Positions 39,852-47,606 of a DNA stretch of 49,410 nt are shown here, piece by piece (position 1 is the stretch's first letter; every line of letters begins with the position of its first letter). Where the stretch lies: the IMG/VR virus record IMGVR_UViG_3300050821_004061, positions 1 through 49,410 of that record; one strand, 5' to 3'. Both the position numbers and the translations under genes were made by a program. Origin of the DNA: a virus. The notes beneath the pieces were generated by a model. It searched no databases. It was not told the origin of the DNA and saw only the letters and a program-made list of their open reading frames with translations.

Positions 39852-40927
39852 TCTTCGCGCTCATCTTTTAGTGTAGCATTTTTGCCGGTTTGACGCATTA
39901 GTTTCCAAGCAGGTTCCGCTGTATAGAGGCTGCCCAAAAATCCCAGGCCTTTAAGCATTTCAGGATGTAATGCGTGGTGCAGCAATAATGTATCGTGCGC
40001 GCAGTTATTTACGCATATTCCATATTTACGCCACAGGAAATGCAGGTCATAGTTCCCATTCTGAAACACCTTCGGAACCGATAATTCGCACAACGATTTG
40101 ATCAAATTCCATATCACCGGCTCCTCGTTCGCTGACCAGTAGCTTTTGTTTTCGTTTTGCCAGTTGAAGATGGGAATAACAAGGACATGACTCGGCGACC
40201 ATGCAAATCCGATACAAGTAATTTGATCGGCCACCGTTTCAATATCGATACTAAGGCGGTCTGCGTTCTCAAGTTCGGGGAACAATCGCGATATGTCATC
40301 GGGGCTCTCCGGTATGTGGACGAAGCGTGGTGGGCGGCGTACTTCGGCGTATTCACTCTCACGTCGTGCTTTAGCCAAATCGAAAATAACGACGGGTCGC
40401 ATCTTCCATGCGCCACGCATGAGATACGCCGGGTGAAAAGTAGGGAGTACCTTGCCGAATTCGGAGGCGGCTACAGCCCCACGAATTTTCGTAATACGGG
40501 GATCACGTAAAAGAAACCAAGAAGCAAGACCGCCCATCCCAATAATGATCCGAGGGCGATGACTGCGAAGCTCCATCGCGAGGCGGTCAAGTTCCCCATA
40601 GTATTCTCGTCGGAGATATTGTCCGGCTTTGATTCCTGGTCGGTCATCGACGCGCTCCTTCTGACACAGTGCGGGGATCTTGTTGCCTGGAGGGTGGATA
40701 TTTAATACGTTCGTGAGATGGATATCGGCGTTTTCATAAATGCTGTCGCGGCGACGATACATTCGCTTCCATAAATCGTTGTTGATAGAGTGGGCCGATC
40801 CGGTTGGGAGCAGACCGGCTTCCTCCATCAAATGATTCATAAGCATCCCAGTCTTGCCGACGAAGGGCCGGCGGGCTTTTTCCTCTTCGCTGCCCCATGA
40901 TTCGCCGATGACCACGATGTGACTCAT
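39848..40927 (-). CDS. UDG-like domain plus 3'-5' exonuclease half of DNA polymerase I
   Basis: 359 residues. Residues 1-195 resemble family 4 type uracil-DNA glycosylases: VIGESWGSEEE, RPFVGKTG, LTNVLNIHPP and FHPAYLMRG (165-172). Residues about 220-355 are a DnaQ-type exonuclease: motif I SIDIET (Asp228, Glu230), motif II NGNYD (Asn290, Asp294), then HDTLLLHHALHP. The chain stops after KDEREE, before motif III, which lies at the start of the polymerase gene 1.3 kb downstream. Other phages have UDG, exonuclease and polymerase in one chain. Likely works in trans with the polymerase half. Confidence 0.85.
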   Translation of the reverse strand: MSHIVVIGESWGSEEEKARRPFVGKTGMLMNHLMEEAGLLPTGSAHSINNDLWKRMYRRRDSIYENADIHLTNVLNIHPPGNKIPALCQKERVDDRPGIKAGQYLRREYYGELDRLAMELRSHRPRIIIGMGGLASWFLLRDPRITKIRGAVAASEFGKVLPTFHPAYLMRGAWKMRPVVIFDLAKARRESEYAEVRRPPRFVHIPESPDDISRLFPELENADRLSIDIETVADQITCIGFAWSPSHVLVIPIFNWQNENKSYWSANEEPVIWNLIKSLCELSVPKVFQNGNYDLHFLWRKYGICVNNCAHDTLLLHHALHPEMLKGLGFLGSLYTAEPAWKLMRQTGKNATLKDEREE

Positions 40928-41160
40928 TTACCAGCCATTAATTGCGCGAGTGATATACCCGCAATTGCATTTGGAGTGGCTTTAGAACGTTTTCTAGATT
41001 TATGAAGTTCAATGTAACTTGATTCCTCGGCAGGATTTTCAGGAATTATATCAATACGTTGTATTTTTGCCTCTTTACGTTTTCGAAGGTGTTCCGCCCA
41101 TAGGACAGGATCATTACGAATGCGCTCGTACCAGCGCCGCATACGTTCGCTTGCGATCAT
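40924..41160 (-). CDS. Small basic hypothetical protein
   Basis: 78 residues. RMRRWYERIRNDPVLWAEH followed by LRKRKEAKIQR is a basic helical segment like those preceding zinc fingers in phage HNH proteins, but no cysteines are present. ATGA overlaps at both ends. The sequence is AT-rich. Unknown function; may bind DNA. Confidence 0.65.
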   Translation of the reverse strand: MIASERMRRWYERIRNDPVLWAEHLRKRKEAKIQRIDIIPENPAEESSYIELHKSRKRSKATPNAIAGISLAQLMAGK

Positions 41161-41408
41161 AATGGCGTTTGTGTCCCTTCTTTTGAAACCTTTTTGCGGC
41201 CACTACGTTCCCAATCATCGCCGTGAAGCGAGACTGGATATGATAATTCTGGAGGAATATGACGTACGCAGCGCCAATCTGGTCGGTTGGCGACGCCGGC
41301 GTTTTGGAGCGCAAACGCTACGTTATACATTGGTTCTGGATAATGTGCGTCACATTCCTCTGAAGCGCAATGAAGGTGTTTAAGGGAATCATTGATTGGC
41401 TTTGGCAT
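41157..41408 (-). CDS. Hypothetical protein
   Basis: 83 residues. LHCASEECDAHYPEPMYNV and DWRCVRHI carry three or four cysteines that could bind zinc. The C-terminal tail is basic (GRKKVSKEG). Starts inside the gene before it and ends ATGA with the gene after. No family recognised. Confidence 0.65.
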   Translation of the reverse strand: MPKPINDSLKHLHCASEECDAHYPEPMYNVAFALQNAGVANRPDWRCVRHIPPELSYPVSLHGDDWERSGRKKVSKEGTQTPL

Positions 41409-41577
41409 GGCGGGCCTCGATCAGGATGCGGGTGGCAAGTTCGATTGCTTCGTCGGGGGTCATCTTCTTTTCGACACGAGAACCTAATAAGCCAAATGAA
41501 TCAGTTCCCCGTAGCCACAGCGTTATTTCCGTTCCGTCTCCCCCGATTCCAATTATCGTAGGTTCGTCGTGCGTCAT
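41389..41577 (-). CDS. Hypothetical protein
   Basis: 62 residues with GGAG 7 bases upstream. Strand-rich N-terminus (IIGIGGDGTEITLWLRG) and a helix KMTPDEAIELATRILIEA. It overlaps the methyltransferase 3' end by 77 bases in another frame, longer than usual here, though the independent ribosome binding site supports it. Confidence 0.65.
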   Translation of the reverse strand: MTHDEPTIIGIGGDGTEITLWLRGTDSFGLLGSRVEKKMTPDEAIELATRILIEARHAKANQ

Positions 41578-42742
41578 TTATGAACTCCTTATTCACTTCG
41601 AGTCCAAGTGTGCGACCAGCCCCAAGTGCGGTGGCGGCGCGGATAGCTGAACCCGATCCACACGTAGGGTCTAAAATGGCGGTTTGTGGGTCAACGACCA
41701 TCTCGAAAAAGTACTCTAACATCGATTGAGATTTCTCATGCGCGTGATCTCCGGAGGGAGAGGGGCCAACGAAGGCGTTGTTCTTCATTCGCACCAGTGG
41801 GCGATCTCCACGCCATCCGAAGAAAGCGGTTTCGTACACACGCCTGGGACGCCTTTGTGCGTCCGGAGCGATCCCTCGCTGATCATCCCGTGCCCATATA
41901 AGGGGATGTTCGTCGAACTTAAATCCGTCGAGAAGCTTGAGGAGTTCCCAGGTTTGGCAGAAGTAGGTTGGGCTGAACCAGAATATGATATGGGCTGAAG
42001 GAGCACAAAAACGGTCGAGATTAATACTGAGAGTCCTGATAAGATTAAAGTAAGTTTCAATACTATCGTCATATCCGCTTGGGTTTTGCCGGGAATTATG
42101 ACTATTAATACCATAAGGAAAATCGCAGTGAATAAGATTAAATTTAGGACCATTATAGGTCTCGCTCCAAGCGTGGAAATCGGCGTGGATGAATGGTGAT
42201 GTGTATTGGTTGCCGATCAACCCGTGTGTATTGGCCTCGTCCGCCGCCCGTCGTTCCAAGATACGGGTCGCATTATTTAATGCGGTACGGAAGCCGTCAG
42301 CATTTCGAACGAGGGGATTATCACGGAGTTTATCAACCGTAGTGTGTTGCGTAACTGTTGGGCGAGCAATACCGATTGCCGACGCAGTTCGTGCTTCCGT
42401 CCAATTTGGATCTTGTTCCTTGCGAATCCGGTGGTACTCGATTATCGCGTCGTGGCGCTCTTGCCACGTTAGATCCTTGCGTTTTATATTTTCCTCAAGT
42501 TCGATTAAATGGAGCACCAAAGGGTCAAGCTCATCGGTATAAGTGCAATCAATATGAGTCCAGCCCAAAGCCTTAACTGCTGAAAATCGTCGAAAACCAG
42601 CGATAAGGCAATTATTGCGATCAACGACAACAGGATGAATGAGACCAAGACGAGAAATAGAGTCCGCCAGCTCATTTATGTCTCCGATTTCGCGGCGCTG
42701 TCGGTGCTCTGGGACGGTGATGGAGGAAATGAGGATGGACAT
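41501..42742 (-). CDS. ParB-N domain fused to DNA methyltransferase
   Basis: 413 residues. Residues 1-110 are a ParB/Srx-like domain (LADSISRLGLIHPVVVDR, GFRRFSAVKALG). Residues about 115-135 look like a helix-turn-helix. Residues about 200-385 are a beta-class methyltransferase: CDFPYG at 206-211 (a variant of the usual DPPY, with Phe), and DPTCGSGSA at 358-366. Typical enzymes methylate A or C. A phage would use it to protect its DNA or to tune its own transcription. TAATG overlap with the gene before. Confidence 0.88.
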   Translation of the reverse strand: MSILISSITVPEHRQRREIGDINELADSISRLGLIHPVVVDRNNCLIAGFRRFSAVKALGWTHIDCTYTDELDPLVLHLIELEENIKRKDLTWQERHDAIIEYHRIRKEQDPNWTEARTASAIGIARPTVTQHTTVDKLRDNPLVRNADGFRTALNNATRILERRAADEANTHGLIGNQYTSPFIHADFHAWSETYNGPKFNLIHCDFPYGINSHNSRQNPSGYDDSIETYFNLIRTLSINLDRFCAPSAHIIFWFSPTYFCQTWELLKLLDGFKFDEHPLIWARDDQRGIAPDAQRRPRRVYETAFFGWRGDRPLVRMKNNAFVGPSPSGDHAHEKSQSMLEYFFEMVVDPQTAILDPTCGSGSAIRAATALGAGRTLGLEVNKEFINDARRTYDNWNRGRRNGNNAVATGN

Positions 42743-42933
42743 TAACCGGCTCGAATGCTTGGATTAAGTTTGTCAATCATACCACGTTCAAACATTATAC
42801 GTTCACAAGCGTCACGCCACTTTACCGCTTGCATCATGGCAGCCCAACCAGTTGCCTCTTGGACCTTAAGATCCCAAATTTCAAATTCAGCACGAAGCTC
42901 ATCATCAGATAATTCGATGAATGGTTTACTCAT
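42742..42933 (-). CDS. Small acidic hypothetical protein
   Basis: 63 residues from ATG 42933, with GGAG 9 bases upstream. IELSDDELRAEFEIWDLKV, then QAVKWRDACERIMFERG: two helices. Translationally coupled to the methyltransferase by TAATG, so perhaps its partner. No known family. Confidence 0.65.
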   Translation of the reverse strand: MSKPFIELSDDELRAEFEIWDLKVQEATGWAAMMQAVKWRDACERIMFERGMIDKLNPSIRAG

Positions 42934-42956
42934 TAAGGGATCTCCGAAGCGAGAGC

Positions 42957-42973
42957 GGGGGCACGAAGCCCCC
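42957..42973 (-). terminator. Short GC hairpin after the gene at 42985
   Basis: GGGGGC (42957-42962) pairs with GCCCCC (42968-42973) across a 5-base loop, just after a stop. No T run follows on the minus strand, so it may only be a partial terminator or attenuator. Confidence 0.35.
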
Positions 42974-42984
42974 AACCCGTCGTG

Positions 42985-43428
42985 TTAAACCGCGAGGAAG
43001 GCGTCGATCTCGGCGCGCAGTCCCTTGGTACCGTCGCGGCGGTCGGTGGGACGGTGCGACACATGCACCTTCAGCTGTTTACCCGGCGATTCGGCGACCG
43101 CTTCCTTCACCGAGATACCCTTGAAGCCCATCACACGGAGGGCATCACGGAACATCGGGAGCGCTTTCGGCACTTGGTAAAAGGCGTGCTCCAATTCGAG
43201 GGCCTGGAGGCCGCCGACCTCGGCCAAAGCGTCGCGGTCAACGTCAGGGAGCGCCTCAATCGCCGTAAACTTGTATTGCCAAAACGGGGTCTGCTTTTGC
43301 GACGACGTACCTTGCTCCGGCATCCCCTTGACGAGCACGATATACGTGCCCTTTGGTGTAAGTGGAATATCGGAGATATCGTCGATCGACATATTTTGGA
43401 TGTCTTCAAAACTTTCGGGGTTCGGCAT
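42985..43428 (-). CDS. Putative ssDNA-binding accessory protein
   Basis: 147 residues, AGGAG 8 bases upstream. Beta-rich: DIPLTPKGTYIVLVKGM, TPFWQYKFTAIEALPD, GKQLKVHVSHRPT, ending EIDAFLAV with an acidic/hydrophobic tail. The fold pattern and its place beside a Sak4-like ATPase and a RecB-type nuclease suggest an OB-fold ssDNA-binding protein or equivalent. That is inference; no direct match. Confidence 0.6.
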   Translation of the reverse strand: MPNPESFEDIQNMSIDDISDIPLTPKGTYIVLVKGMPEQGTSSQKQTPFWQYKFTAIEALPDVDRDALAEVGGLQALELEHAFYQVPKALPMFRDALRVMGFKGISVKEAVAESPGKQLKVHVSHRPTDRRDGTKGLRAEIDAFLAV

Positions 43429-43514
43429 TTTTCGCTCCTATTGTGGGTATGGATGCTGGTCGCGAGGGTGAGATATGGGAGCCCCTCCACCAGCGGACGC
43501 GGTTACAATGCCAC

Positions 43515-43679
43515 TCACGTCTTGGCCATTCTGCGATCAAGTGATTCGATGATGGCTTTATCCATTAACTTGTGACAGCACTTCATTTTAATTGACGAAG
43601 GTACATCAGGGTCGGCGATAATTGAGAGCAATTCTTTCTCATCTAACATACGCAGATAGTCCCAGCCGTCGTTTTTCAT
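43515..43679 (-). CDS. Small hypothetical protein
   Basis: 54 residues; missed by ordinary length cut-offs. ATG 43679 overlaps the ATPase stop as ATGA. KNDGWDYLRMLDEKELLSI, then IKMKCCHKLMDKAI. Charged, helical, with a CC pair. It lies in the recombination module; function unknown. Confidence 0.6.
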   Translation of the reverse strand: MKNDGWDYLRMLDEKELLSIIADPDVPSSIKMKCCHKLMDKAIIESLDRRMAKT

Positions 43680-44473
43680 GGTTTTGAGAAGTACGTTGCT
43701 AACCCTGTGTCCATCGGCAGTTCCTCCGCGAGGTTGCGGTCGAAACTCCGTGGATCTTTTAAATCGATCATGTTAGTAGATCGAGTTCGGATCACCCGCT
43801 TGTCGCCGTTCTTCGTGGCTAGGGCTACAGCGGGGAAATAGGTTGGGATTTCAGGGGAAATGGCGGAGCCGACGGCGACAGGAAATCCTTTCACGGCCCC
43901 ATCCCTCTCCATATACTTCAAATGTGCGATAACGATCACGTTACACCGAAAATTGTCCGCAGTCAAGAGGGCTACGACATTCATTATCGCCTGTTGCGCG
44001 GTGTGGTACGACTGCTCGGGGCGATAGCCCTTGGTCGGAACGCCCTCGGCGAACGTGCCGGCGCCCTGCATCATTTTGGCCCAGAAGTATGCGGCGCGGC
44101 TCATCGTCGTGAATGAATCGAGCACGACGATGGTACGATCGCCCCACTCACGTGGCCGCGATCCATCCTCCCACTTATCCAACGCTTTGAGGCCGAGAGT
44201 AAATGCTTGCGGGGACGGGACTATCGGGCCGGCTGCCGTTGTCATATACTCATCCCGGAACGACATGAACTCGATGTTATCCAAAAGCTCGGGCGCCTTG
44301 CCGCGCGCCATAGAAATTAATGGATTGAGGAGATTATCGTAATCGAAGATGCGGAGCTTATAACCGGCGGTGAGGAGGGAGAATAATGATGTTGTTTTAC
44401 CTGTGGCGCTATCGCCGATATAGAGCAATTTCTGTATCGACGATGATATGTGTTCCGAGGCGCGTGGCATCAT
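43676..44473 (-). CDS. Sak4/RecA-like ATPase (AAA_24)
   Basis: 265 residues (tandem ATGs 44473 and 44470; GGAG 5 or 8 bases upstream). Walker A at 20-28 (GDSATGKTT), Walker B TIVVLDSF with Asp119, and VIVIAHLKY as the sensor strand. This is the layout of the phage Sak4 group of RecA-like annealing ATPases. It forms a module with a RecB-family nuclease upstream and a likely ssDNA-binding protein downstream for recombination or replication restart. Confidence 0.87.
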   Translation of the reverse strand: MMPRASEHISSSIQKLLYIGDSATGKTTSLFSLLTAGYKLRIFDYDNLLNPLISMARGKAPELLDNIEFMSFRDEYMTTAAGPIVPSPQAFTLGLKALDKWEDGSRPREWGDRTIVVLDSFTTMSRAAYFWAKMMQGAGTFAEGVPTKGYRPEQSYHTAQQAIMNVVALLTADNFRCNVIVIAHLKYMERDGAVKGFPVAVGSAISPEIPTYFPAVALATKNGDKRVIRTRSTNMIDLKDPRSFDRNLAEELPMDTGLATYFSKP

Positions 44474-44540
44474 TTAATCTCCGTACAACCAGGAGCATAA
44501 GCAAATTGATAATTTACTTCATCGAATGTAGGGAGTGGCA

Positions 44541-45464
44541 TCAGCGTACATCCAACGGGTTACGAAAGCGTTTCACATACTTGCCGCCGTCCAAATAATC
44601 CTGCCGCACGGACGGCGCTTTGGAGCACACATCGATGAAGGGACACCCTCCATACTTTTGGCAACTCGAATCATTCATCGGCCACCCCGCTTCTGCTGCC
44701 TGCCACGTCAATCGGATGTGATATTCTGCGTCACGGAGCCATTCGGCGGTTTGATCTGGGGTACGGAACGTGAAACCGCGCTCAAACCGTGTGAACCCGA
44801 CAGCGATCTGTGCCGCATCGATCATCACACCCTTAACCGGCGCCTTCCACACTATCTCGGCGGCGACAGTATACAAACTCATTTGGTTGTCGGGGTTATA
44901 TCGCTTGAAATACCAAGCTCCGAGAGTAGCTCCAGTAGTCTTTTGATCTTGGACATAGTGATCTCCGGCGTAGTTGACAAGCCGATCGATATGACCACAG
45001 AACCAGATCTCATCCGAGTACTGAAACTTAAAAGAGAGTTCGACGGCAGGATCGCCGTTAGCAAGAATGATAGTTGAGCAGGAGTCATTTTCGTATTCAT
45101 CGAGATACCATACGATTGAACGGATTAGATGCTCGCGGGTCTTGTTGCGGGCGGCACCTGGCAAGTCACGCAATAAATTGGCGTCGAGTTTATCCCACGA
45201 TTGACCAAGCGCATATGAGACGGCGTCATACACCGCGCCTTCGTGACTTGTGCCAGCGGCGCGGACGGAGTGATACAATTCGAGGGCGCCGGCGTAGATG
45301 CCGCCGAAGATTAAATTGACGTTTTCCTCGGCGGTGACGTACCCGCAGATAACTTCGTAGTAATACTTGCGGGCGCATTCCTTGGCGGGTTTGAGGGACG
45401 ATGAGTTCCATGCCCACTGGCGCCCGTCGGCGAGGAATGGTGATTCAGCGATAGATGTATCCAT
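44541..45464 (-). CDS. RecB-family PD-(D/E)XK exonuclease with Fe-S cluster cysteines
   Basis: 307 residues from ATG 45464 (TGATG). The nuclease core is visible: Glu142, CGHIDRL (Asp160), VQDQKTT (Asp173, Lys175) and QMSLY. Four cysteines, Cys30 and Cys268/Cys274/Cys280 (CQKYGGCPFIDVC), are arranged as in Cas4 and AddB, which hold a 4Fe-4S cluster. Expected to resect DNA ends for the Sak4-like partner. Complete and well placed. Confidence 0.88.
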   Translation of the reverse strand: MDTSIAESPFLADGRQWAWNSSSLKPAKECARKYYYEVICGYVTAEENVNLIFGGIYAGALELYHSVRAAGTSHEGAVYDAVSYALGQSWDKLDANLLRDLPGAARNKTREHLIRSIVWYLDEYENDSCSTIILANGDPAVELSFKFQYSDEIWFCGHIDRLVNYAGDHYVQDQKTTGATLGAWYFKRYNPDNQMSLYTVAAEIVWKAPVKGVMIDAAQIAVGFTRFERGFTFRTPDQTAEWLRDAEYHIRLTWQAAEAGWPMNDSSCQKYGGCPFIDVCSKAPSVRQDYLDGGKYVKRFRNPLDVR

Positions 45465-45634
45465 CACAGAAGCCCCAAATCCCCGAGGTCCACATCTCGC
45501 TTCGTCGATGACACTGGCTTCCCGCTTTGTTTGTATAACCGGCGGGCTTCGCGCTGCGCCTCGATTATCGCTTCGATATCACCCTCCTGGTACTTCAATG
45601 GATCTCTCGCGAACAGTTCCGCTATGGTGTCCAT
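45464..45634 (-). CDS. Conserved small phage protein (DPLK/IxAI type)
   Basis: 56 residues from ATG 45634 with GGAG 7 bases upstream. TIAELFARDPLKYQEGDIEA, then REARRLYKQSGK is a motif order I recognise from many phage early regions; it is short and helical. It overlaps the preceding gene by 56 bases. Function unknown, perhaps a nuclease partner as it is coupled to that gene. Confidence 0.72.
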   Translation of the reverse strand: MDTIAELFARDPLKYQEGDIEAIIEAQREARRLYKQSGKPVSSTKRDVDLGDLGLL

Positions 45635-45791
45635 CTTTGTTCTCCAGCAGTTTCGCTTCGACACGATCGCAATGGCCGCGCACAAGATCTCGGATCACAG
45701 CGGTCGGCGTCAGGGTGTGATATATGGCCCGGAGGCGCTCCATGTCGCCGGCATACAAGAGAATTTGGTGGCGAGTCAGCTTTCCGGCCAT
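45579..45791 (-). CDS. Small hypothetical protein
   Basis: 70 residues. LTRHQILLYAGDMERLRAIY, then TAVIRDLVRGHCDRVEAKLL suggests a ribbon-helix-helix-like or short helical DNA-binding fold. Start lacks a clear ribosome binding site and overlaps the previous gene by 16 bases. It may be a small transcription factor; not proven. Confidence 0.65.
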   Translation of the reverse strand: MAGKLTRHQILLYAGDMERLRAIYHTLTPTAVIRDLVRGHCDRVEAKLLENKDGHHSGTVRERSIEVPGG

Positions 45792-45943
45792 GTCGGTTCG
45801 ATCTCGGTTGTCGTGCCGTCGGGGTTAACAACTTTCGGAGGGTGCGTTGGATGAGTTATTACGATCTTGTTTTGATAGATAAACCAATCCTCACCTGGTT
45901 TGAGCGTATAAATATGTTTTGTGCCAGAGCGCCGTTCAAACAT
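45776..45943 (-). CDS. Small hypothetical protein
   Basis: 55 residues; shorter than usual cut-offs. ATG 45943 overlaps the previous stop by 8 bases. FERRSGTKHIYTLKPGED, then WFIYQNKIVITHPTH is a small beta sheet. Fills exactly the gap between two supported genes, which favours it. Confidence 0.65.
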   Translation of the reverse strand: MFERRSGTKHIYTLKPGEDWFIYQNKIVITHPTHPPKVVNPDGTTTEIEPTWPES

Positions 45944-46172
45944 CACGCCTCACAATCCAAACTGCATCTGGCCGCTCAACAAGTCGGAAACCGTTGTATG
46001 CGTTGTGTCCACACTCGCGCCGAGCCATATACAACTTTTGTAACAGGATGTTGGGACGCTTCGAGGCGATATGGATACCAAGAGTTGATGCGGCAGCCGC
46101 GTTCCAGTACTCGAGTAATTCGGGGATTTGGCTGACGGCGACGGTGCCCTTGAGAGGTCGGCCACGGCTCAT
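45936..46172 (-). CDS. Hypothetical protein
   Basis: 78 residues from ATG 46172, ATGA overlap with the gene before. RGRPLKGTVAVSQIPELLEY has the look of an AT-hook or RG-rich basic start followed by a helix and then two strands (KLYMARRECG, ERPDAVWIVRR). May bind DNA. No family match. Confidence 0.65.
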   Translation of the reverse strand: MSRGRPLKGTVAVSQIPELLEYWNAAAASTLGIHIASKRPNILLQKLYMARRECGHNAYNGFRLVERPDAVWIVRRDV

Positions 46173-46681
46173 CTTCCGGTTATCTTCAGCGCAGCGGCGC
46201 GGAGGGCGGCGCGCTGCGCTTCGATATAAATCTCGCGGGAGGTCAGCGGGATTTCGCCCCACGGCCTGAACGCTGGACCACACAAGAACTGGTATCGCTC
46301 ATAAGACGCTTGCGCCGCCACCTCCACCACTTCCTCATTCGGATCGAGGAACGCGGAAGGTGCTATCGTCATGCTAATCCGGTGCTCAGTAGCAACCCCA
46401 GCAGCGGTGCGGTCGTATTCGGCGAGGGCGTTTTTAAGACCATCGATGCCATCTCTGGCCACATTGAATGTTTCGTGTATATCGCCTTTGTACGCGAGCG
46501 ATTTCTCCCATTCGCGCACCGCCTCGATGACGAGGTGCGCAGCGGAGAGGTGCTGGGCGGCGAAGGCGTCGAGTGCCCACGTGATGTTCTCTCGCGTATC
46601 TCGATCCATCGTGCAGATAAACACTTGATTGGCGGCTTTCTGTGCCTCTTCCGAGGGCGCTCGCGTGGGTTTATCGCTCAA
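46169..46681 (-). CDS. Hypothetical protein (TTG start)
   Basis: 170 residues starting with TTG at 46681, overlapping the upstream stop as TTGA; the first ATG lies 25 codons in and would drop a plausible N-terminus. Helical: [20 protein letters not shown], then [20 protein letters not shown]. The antisense frame is open but has no supporting neighbours. Function unknown. Confidence 0.68.
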   Translation of the reverse strand: MSDKPTRAPSEEAQKAANQVFICTMDRDTRENITWALDAFAAQHLSAAHLVIEAVREWEKSLAYKGDIHETFNVARDGIDGLKNALAEYDRTAAGVATEHRISMTIAPSAFLDPNEEVVEVAAQASYERYQFLCGPAFRPWGEIPLTSREIYIEAQRAALRAAALKITGR

Positions 46682-46818
46682 CGTTTTTTACCTTTGTTTG
46701 ACTTCCCCGCCTTCGACAGCGCGATCGCGACCGCCTGCTTCTGCGGCCGGCCCGCATTCGCTTCGGTGCGAATGTTGGATGAAATGGTCTTGCGCGATGA
46801 ACCAGATTTGAGTGGCAT
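46678..46818 (-). CDS. DUF6496-like small basic phage protein
   Basis: 46 residues, AAAGGA upstream. [19 protein letters not shown], then [18 protein letters not shown] and a basic tail. This short sequence is very common in phages, usually unannotated. It is highly basic, so it likely binds nucleic acid. TTGA overlap with the next gene. Confidence 0.75.
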   Translation of the reverse strand: MPLKSGSSRKTISSNIRTEANAGRPQKQAVAIALSKAGKSNKGKKR

Positions 46819-46819
46819 T

Positions 46820-46984
46820 TCAGTTTCCTTTCAAGGCTTCGCGACGAGCTTTACGCATAGCCGACTTAATAATCTGACGCAATGTGACTAAATGAACAGT
46901 AATGTAATCGTTCTCAGAATGATTTTCTGCAGAGCTTTCCATTGCGGTCTTTAATGCTTTATTTAAAATTTGTTCTTCGTTCAT
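46820..46984 (-). CDS. Small hypothetical protein
   Basis: 54 residues; below usual cut-offs. GGAGGGA 6 bases upstream. [20 protein letters not shown], then [20 protein letters not shown], two helices with a basic C-terminus. It lies just downstream of the terminator at 47006-47040, so it depends on read-through or its own weak promoter. Confidence 0.65.
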   Translation of the reverse strand: MNEEQILNKALKTAMESSAENHSENDYITVHLVTLRQIIKSAMRKARREALKGN

Positions 46985-47005
46985 ATTCCCTCCAGAAAGG
47001 AAAAC

Positions 47006-47040
47006 GTGGGCCGGCTGCCGCGATGAAACAGCCGGCCCAC
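47006..47040 (-). terminator. Rho-independent terminator
   Basis: A perfect 12-base GC-rich stem (47006-47017 with 47029-47040, loop 11) is followed on the minus strand by GTTTTCCTTTCT. It stands just after the stop of the gene at 47051, so it ends that gene's transcript and would leave downstream genes to read-through. Confidence 0.85.
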
Positions 47041-47050
47041 ACTCGCGGCG

Positions 47051-47554
47051 TTAGAGCCCTGCGGCCGCGAGATCTTCCGTCCCGACCGACTCCCGCTGTT
47101 TGAGAATGGCCCGCGCCTTCTTCTCGTACTCATCGTGCTTGGCCGAGAGGAGATTCTCGACCGCGGCCGCAAGCTGTTCCTTTCCGACCTTCTCGCCGTG
47201 CTTGGCGAAGTAGGCCTTCTGGATGGCGGTTTTCGCCAACGCCTGCATTTCCTTCTCGAGCGGATCGCGGACAACACGGACGGCGCTGCCCGCCGACCTA
47301 ACACCCATCTCGTACTTGTCGGCGTAGGTATTGAACTCAGTCTGGAGGGCGGCGTGAGCGTCGGGAGCCAGTTTTCCACCGTTCGCCTTGTCCTTCACCT
47401 TCTTGGCGAAGTTATTGCGGAGATTTTCGGTGATGATCTGGCGGACGGTGTGCCGAAGGCCGTCGGGTGCGTCGGGGTGCATGAAGTTATCGTATTTGGC
47501 CAAAACGCCCTCGGGAACCTCGAACTGATGGCCGGCGATAGTAATGTTGGGCAT
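47051..47554 (-). CDS. Conserved phage protein, unknown; strongly regulated
   Basis: 167 residues from ATG 47554 with GGAG 7 bases upstream; longer starts to 47626 have none and run into the operator. ITIAGHQFEVPEGVLAKY, then RQIITENLRNNFAKKVKDK, VRSAGSAVRVVRDPLEKEM, and a charged helical end. A pattern similar to that of the protein at 4843-5376, so a distant paralogue is possible. It has its own promoter/operator upstream and a terminator downstream, implying high or timed expression. Confidence 0.82.
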   Translation of the reverse strand: MPNITIAGHQFEVPEGVLAKYDNFMHPDAPDGLRHTVRQIITENLRNNFAKKVKDKANGGKLAPDAHAALQTEFNTYADKYEMGVRSAGSAVRVVRDPLEKEMQALAKTAIQKAYFAKHGEKVGKEQLAAAVENLLSAKHDEYEKKARAILKQRESVGTEDLAAAGL

Positions 47555-47586
47555 TTGAAACTCCGTTGATTTGGTTGTGGTATCGG

Positions 47587-47606
47587 GTGTATGATGCGCC
47601 ATACAC
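47587..47606. promoter_or_regulatory. Palindromic operator candidate
   Basis: GTGTATG (47587-47593) and CATACAC (47600-47606) form a 7-base inverted repeat with a 6-base spacer. It overlaps the -10 region of the promoter below and shares the GTGTAT/ATACAC core with the palindromes at 4753-4801 and 5782-5824. Confidence 0.65.

Noticed and set aside
46310-46891. 193-codon plus-strand frame
   Set aside because: Antisense to four coupled leftward genes without a ribosome binding site.
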